A stretch of DNA of 64,000 nt, from positions 1 to 64,000 of the forward strand of contig JAKJXP020000006.1 of the NCBI GenBank assembly GCA_022225965.2, read 5' to 3'. A model generated the notes under the pieces. It saw only the letters and a list, made by a program, of their open reading frames with translations. It had not been told where the DNA came from and made no database searches. Every line of letters starts with the position of its first letter. Position 1 is the first letter of the stretch. Source of the stretch: Diatrype stigma. Taxonomy: Eukaryota > Ascomycota > Sordariomycetes > Xylariales > Diatrypaceae. This document shows, piece after piece, positions 59,493 to 64,000 of the stretch. The position numbers and the translations under genes are program-made.

Positions 59493-61306
59493 CAGGAGGG
59501 ACAACAGGGACATCAGGGACATCAGCACCTCAGAGCCAGTAACTATGTAGGCCTCAGGTGTCCTCCTCAGTTTGCCTGTGTCCCCCCAGCGCCTTTGAAT
59601 CCGGACTCGAAGGGTAGCATCTGACCTATGGTTCGGCTTGGATGTATTCTAAATCCTCATCTTAAAGTACATATACCTAGATATCAACCTGCGATGAGAT
59701 GCATCACAACGTACTGAGATACACCCGCTTTGATTCCAGTGCCCGCGCCATGTAAGGCTGATGGTTTCTAGCAGCTGCGTCTACATGTGGTTGATTATGA
59801 GAAGCTCTCTAAGCTGGATGACGAGATCCTGGCTCGTGAACCCTCAAGGTGACGTTCTTCTAAGATAGCTTCCTGATCCAGTAAAGTAGTATAAGTACCA
59901 CTTTGATGTCTCCATAACTGCTCAAGATATTGCCTTAGTTCATGAGTCCTCTTCGGTCCACCAGGAGCAATTCCTGCATGAGATAAACTGCTTATATACG
60001 CCTTTGTACACATTCGGTATGCAAGTCGGCTAAGTCGTTAGGCTGTGGGTTCCCGTTGGAGGGTTCATGCGGCAATAGTATGTAGAGTAGAGGGCAACTA
60101 AGGGGCCGATTTGGATGAGCGGGAATATTGGGGGCTTTCTTTCTACGCTTTGATCCAGCAAACTTCTCTCTTGACTGAATACTTACATACATCAATTCAG
60201 GGGACTGGATTCCCGCCCATGCCAGTCAGAACGGTATATGATATATGAAGTACATGTGGTGGCTTGCAGCGGCGAAACGTATAGTTGGATTATCAGGCAC
60301 GCTTCTTTGGAAAGACACTTGCATGTTCCAAGGTTCCAAGCATGGCCAGACATGGGTATGCTCATGGGCATGGGCTCTCCACCTATGCATGATGCATACG
60401 TACCCAGGTAGTAACAGCTTGAGGAGAAGCAGCATGAGCTTCTGCAGGCGAGTCACGTCCACTGGGCTGGCGAGACAGTCGTTGAATCAGTCGCCACACG
60501 AGTAATGATGAAAATAGGACTACACAATCAATCAAAGCATGAGACGATCCAGGGTGATGGCGCGCGTCAAAGAGGCAGCACAATCCAATTTTAGATGCCT
60601 ATATTTGCTTCGTACATAGTAGTTCGCTCTACTTAGCACTTCACGTAATCCTTTCGTATCGATATCGCGGAAACACGAGAGGGGCAGCGGGCCGACACAA
60701 CGAAGTCTGAAGTACTCTTGGAGCACCGAGGTAATTGCCAGGGCTGCCAGGGTCGACGTCCAAGTGTCTGGCTATCTGTTTCAACTACCTAAGTAGGTAC
60801 TGTATAATACTCATATATCCTGGAATCATACCATCTTTTATGGCTCTCAGGCGCTGCAGACTGAGACTGCGGCGAGCCTTGACTCCTTAAAGCGCACCAC
60901 TGGTTAGTGAGTAACCCCAAATGCCGCGCACCCCCGATCCTGTCTGGTAAGCTTGGTGTAAGTCAGCTTGGTGTAAGCAAGCGGGCAAGGGCTGGTCGTA
61001 TGCACATACAGACGCAGTACTGTAGATAGCAGACAGCTAGGCCATTCATCCCAACCGCCTGGTACCCATCCGTATCCACCACTATAGACTAGGAGGGGTC
61101 GTCGTACTTCGCATATATTAACTTTCATATTAATACATGCTATTTTCGAAGGCACCTGTGAAAACCTGCGAGAGCAGCAATCCCAGTCTCTTGCCGGATA
61201 TGTCTACAGAACGGGAACCGAACATCGTGAGTGAACTGAGGGCTGAATCTGAATTGCGAGTTATCACCTGTTTCTCCTTTATGCTGTCCCTGGCTCCCTG
61301 TCCCCG

Positions 61307-61336
61307 TCACTGTCACTGCCACTGCCACTGCCACTG
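61307..61336. repeat. (YCACTG)5 hexanucleotide repeat
   Basis: Two TCACTG copies followed by three CCACTG copies in perfect register. Confidence 0.9.
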
Positions 61337-62247
61337 TCGACGATTTAGAGCTCTGGAACCCTAACCCGCATCATTGCTTTGTTCTGAAAAGGATCTGCTC
61401 TCTGCATGTAGGTACAGAATATGCTAAGCCTTGGAGGCCTACAGAAAATGCTAGTCTCAGCTGCTAGCTAACGGAAAGACAGACGATCTGCACAGGAATG
61501 ACGCTGGGTTCGGGTCGTGCTCTTCTTGCTCAAGATGCCTAGTGAAACTACTTCGTAGAGCTGATCTATAGCTATTCATTCCCCCGACAATATCTCCCGA
61601 AGATCCCCGCACATTACCGCCAGTCGAACCTTTCTGCCTCATTACTCGTTCCTCATTCCTCATTCGCAACCAGCCAATAACCGCCTCCCAAACAAGACGT
61701 CTACCCTTAGCTTTCTGCAATACGTATTAGAGGCTATTGGAAATTTGCGCACCAACTGTCTCGATAACAGTGCTACTGCACTCACTCATTAGTATGTATT
61801 AATTGATGTATACCTACGTGTAGTTATGGATTATTGGCTTAGCTGTGGGGAATATTGAGTTAGTATAAGTCACTCCTTATAAGCTAAACACCTGGAATAG
61901 CACGATGCCTCTTCACCCAAGTTCACCTTACCGTCTTTCTCAAAACACTCGTGGTATATCTAGAGCGGCGCTAACAGCTTTTTTTTTTTGCCCCTACCCC
62001 CCAACCGCCCTTCAAGATAGCTGCATATGATTCAGCATTATGTGAAGAACACATTATGGAATTGGTAGCAGTGCAGATATAACTATGTAGGTACTTTTGT
62101 CCGACCCAACAGCTGCTTTCCCTGTCATCTTTACGAAACCGGCATGAAGTGGAACGGCTACATACAACACACTCACCCACACCCTCACCACCTGCACTCG
62201 TGGACCTCGCTTCATGTACGTGTCTACGTATGTAGGTACCCCAACCT

Positions 62248-62345
62248 GCCATGCCTACCTACCTGGTACAGACCCAGCATGAGCATGCCTGCCATGCTTG
62301 CCATGCCTACCCTTGCCTACCCTACCCTTGTCTGCCATGCCTTTG
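62248..62345. repeat. Degenerate GCCATGCCTACC minisatellite
   Basis: Several variants of tgccatgcctacc and tgcctacccttg alternate over about 100 bases. Confidence 0.75.
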
Positions 62346-64000
62346 CCAACGTGGACCCCCATTCAATCGGAAAGAAGACGTGACGAGATATTCCCTCGAA
62401 TGGCCAACAGCTATTCTGCTCCTTACACCAGTGCCACCGGTGACTGACACTGCACCACAGCCAGCCCGGCCCAGCGTCAAGAATAATCGTCGTATCATTC
62501 TTTAATACAGGGAGATCTACACGGCGATCTGTGTTCCCCTACTAGTGGCGGAACAAGGATATTTCACCGAGTCACATACATGCGGACCCCGAGTTTCTGC
62601 CCAAGCAGCACCAAGAGCCATTCGTCCTCGGTGTAACGTCCAGAGCAAAGCCAGGCTTTGTTCCCCGCGAGCCTGAGGGGCGGCTGAGGGAAAACTACTA
62701 TTACCGAGCATTCCGGTTGTATGAATAATCGTCTCTGCATACCTACCCCGTGTCAGCCACACCTGCGTGTATATTGCAACACTAGTCACCAAATAACATA
62801 ACAGCCAGGTCGTAGGACGCAGACGCGATGGGCATGATTTGTTCCAGCATTCTCCCACATCAGCTCAAAGTTATGTGCTTTCTACGTATCGTCTTGTGGC
62901 GTCACACCTCCCTACATAGGTAAGTCCTTACGACATCTCATTGCGGCGTAATCGGCTTTCGGGTCGGTAAAGTTTCGTATTAGGTATAATCCAGGTATAG
63001 GCACTAACACTCCCCATCCGGTCTACCCACTTACCTAGTCTAAAGCAGTATATATGCGCGAGCATGCCTTATATGGTTTCTGTATAGGTATATAGAAGTA
63101 GGTAGGGAGATGTTGGGCGAACTACTACGTAGAAGCTTGATATGCTCGATCACGGAGATATATCAGAGCACGATGCCCCCCGATATAGTCTCCCGCTATT
63201 TATACTTATCGACATGTCTGTAACTCTGTGCCTGCATAAGATGCCGGCTGCGCATCATCTTCCAGCAATGCAAACACGGAGCTGCCATGTTGACGATCCC
63301 CGTTGAAGCTTAAATGACCGTAGTGTTTACTCCTTTCGGCAATCATGACCGTTGAATGCGCCTGTCAGTTAATAAGGGACCCTTTGCACTGGGACTAGGA
63401 CAGGCACTGGGCGGGAAGAGGCGCAGAACACGATAGTCTAAATTGACTTCATCTTTCATGGCTTGCATCACCGCCATGTTGTGTAGACATCACAGCACAT
63501 TGGCTTAGGTCCAGAGCGCAATGTAGCGCAATGCAGCCCGACTCCGGGACAAAGTATTCCTTGTAGTATTCATACAGGTAGTACTATAGTATTACTGGTG
63601 CTGTTGGTATCATACTCGGATACGCGGACCAGTCTAGTTCATGCCAGTTCATGCCTACATACGATTTCGCGAGGGGATGGCATGTTATACTTCCAAGGCT
63701 CGTCAGCCACGTGGTACTGCCCACACCTAGGTAGATAGTGCTAGGTTAGTGTAAATTCTTAGGTTCATCCGGAAACCATCTGAACAATACCCAACCTACC
63801 TAGGCAGGGAAGTATATATCAGCTACCTATCTAAGTATGCCGAGTGGATATGACCTTAGGAGTGAAATTATAGCTGACTGAATGGTGTCACAAAATCAAA
63901 CTGACTGTATTACTTAGTTAGGTGACATATAAATCGAAAGCCAGTGCAAGATCACTGCATACAGGTAAGAAATGTAGGAAACCATGAAGCTTGAGGAATG

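Larger units (their letters stand above)
58044..64000. other. Gene-poor, microsatellite-rich right end
   Basis: Almost 6 kb with no recognisable gene on either strand. It holds several simple repeats listed separately and frequent CCTAC/GTAGG microrepeats. The promoter of the Zn2Cys6 gene lies at its left edge. Confidence 0.5.

Noticed and set aside
58044..64000. Telomere or subtelomere at the right end
   Set aside because: No TTAGGG array or helicase relic; only ordinary simple repeats.

Overview
This 64 kb window looks like nuclear chromosomal DNA from a filamentous ascomycete (Pezizomycotina; a Sordariomycete-like fungus is my best guess, the species is not determinable). The evidence is: genes cut by short introns (about 50-105 nt) with GTAAGT/GTGAGT-type donors, CTAAC-like branch sites and CAG/TAG acceptors; typical fungal families (VPS28, NOC2, GPR1/FUN34/yaaH, fructosyl amino acid oxidase, DUF7918, DUF7707, NACHT-DUF7791, Zn2Cys6 regulators); GC-rich coding DNA; and long, simple-repeat-rich gene-poor tracts. 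I found no rRNA, tRNA or CRISPR.

Layout. 0-10.5 kb: a small hypothetical gene (-), then the divergent housekeeping pair VPS28 (ESCRT-I, -) and NOC2 (60S ribosome export, +), a SnoaL/NTF2-like gene (+) and a PQ-loop membrane protein (-). 11-21.7 kb: a broken GMC oxidoreductase relic, two divergent 3-hydroxyacyl-CoA dehydrogenase-family genes (one a stand-alone lambda-crystallin-type enzyme, the other fused to a YWTD-type beta-propeller), an unrecognised 3-exon gene, a DUF7918 gene ending in a SUMO-interacting-like motif, and an acetate/ammonium-transporter-family gene. 21.7-29.8 kb: gene-poor, with a decayed RING-IBR-RING ubiquitin-ligase pseudogene. 29.8-39 kb: a methyltransferase-like protein, a small secreted AA1-like protein, a candidate small Cys-containing gene, a DUF7707 single-pass membrane protein and a 7-exon fructosyl amino acid oxidase with a peroxisomal SKL end. 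40-47 kb: an 11-exon UNC93-like transporter and an amino-acid/choline permease, separated by an 861-bp AT-rich element with 84-bp terminal inverted repeats and TA flanks. 47-58 kb: a broken GH5 mannanase relic, a NACHT (NLR-like) STAND protein, and an 8-exon Zn2Cys6 regulator. 58-64 kb: no gene recognised, many microsatellites.

Functionally the window mixes conserved housekeeping genes with accessory ones (nutrient uptake, peroxisomal/fatty-acid-like catabolism, secreted proteins, self/non-self-type NLR). At least three gene relics (GMC, RBR, GH5) and one transposon-like element mark it as an evolutionarily active region. Exon coordinates given below were worked out by hand from splice signals and reading-frame continuity; each multi-exon model was checked to keep frame from ATG to stop, except where an ambiguity is stated.
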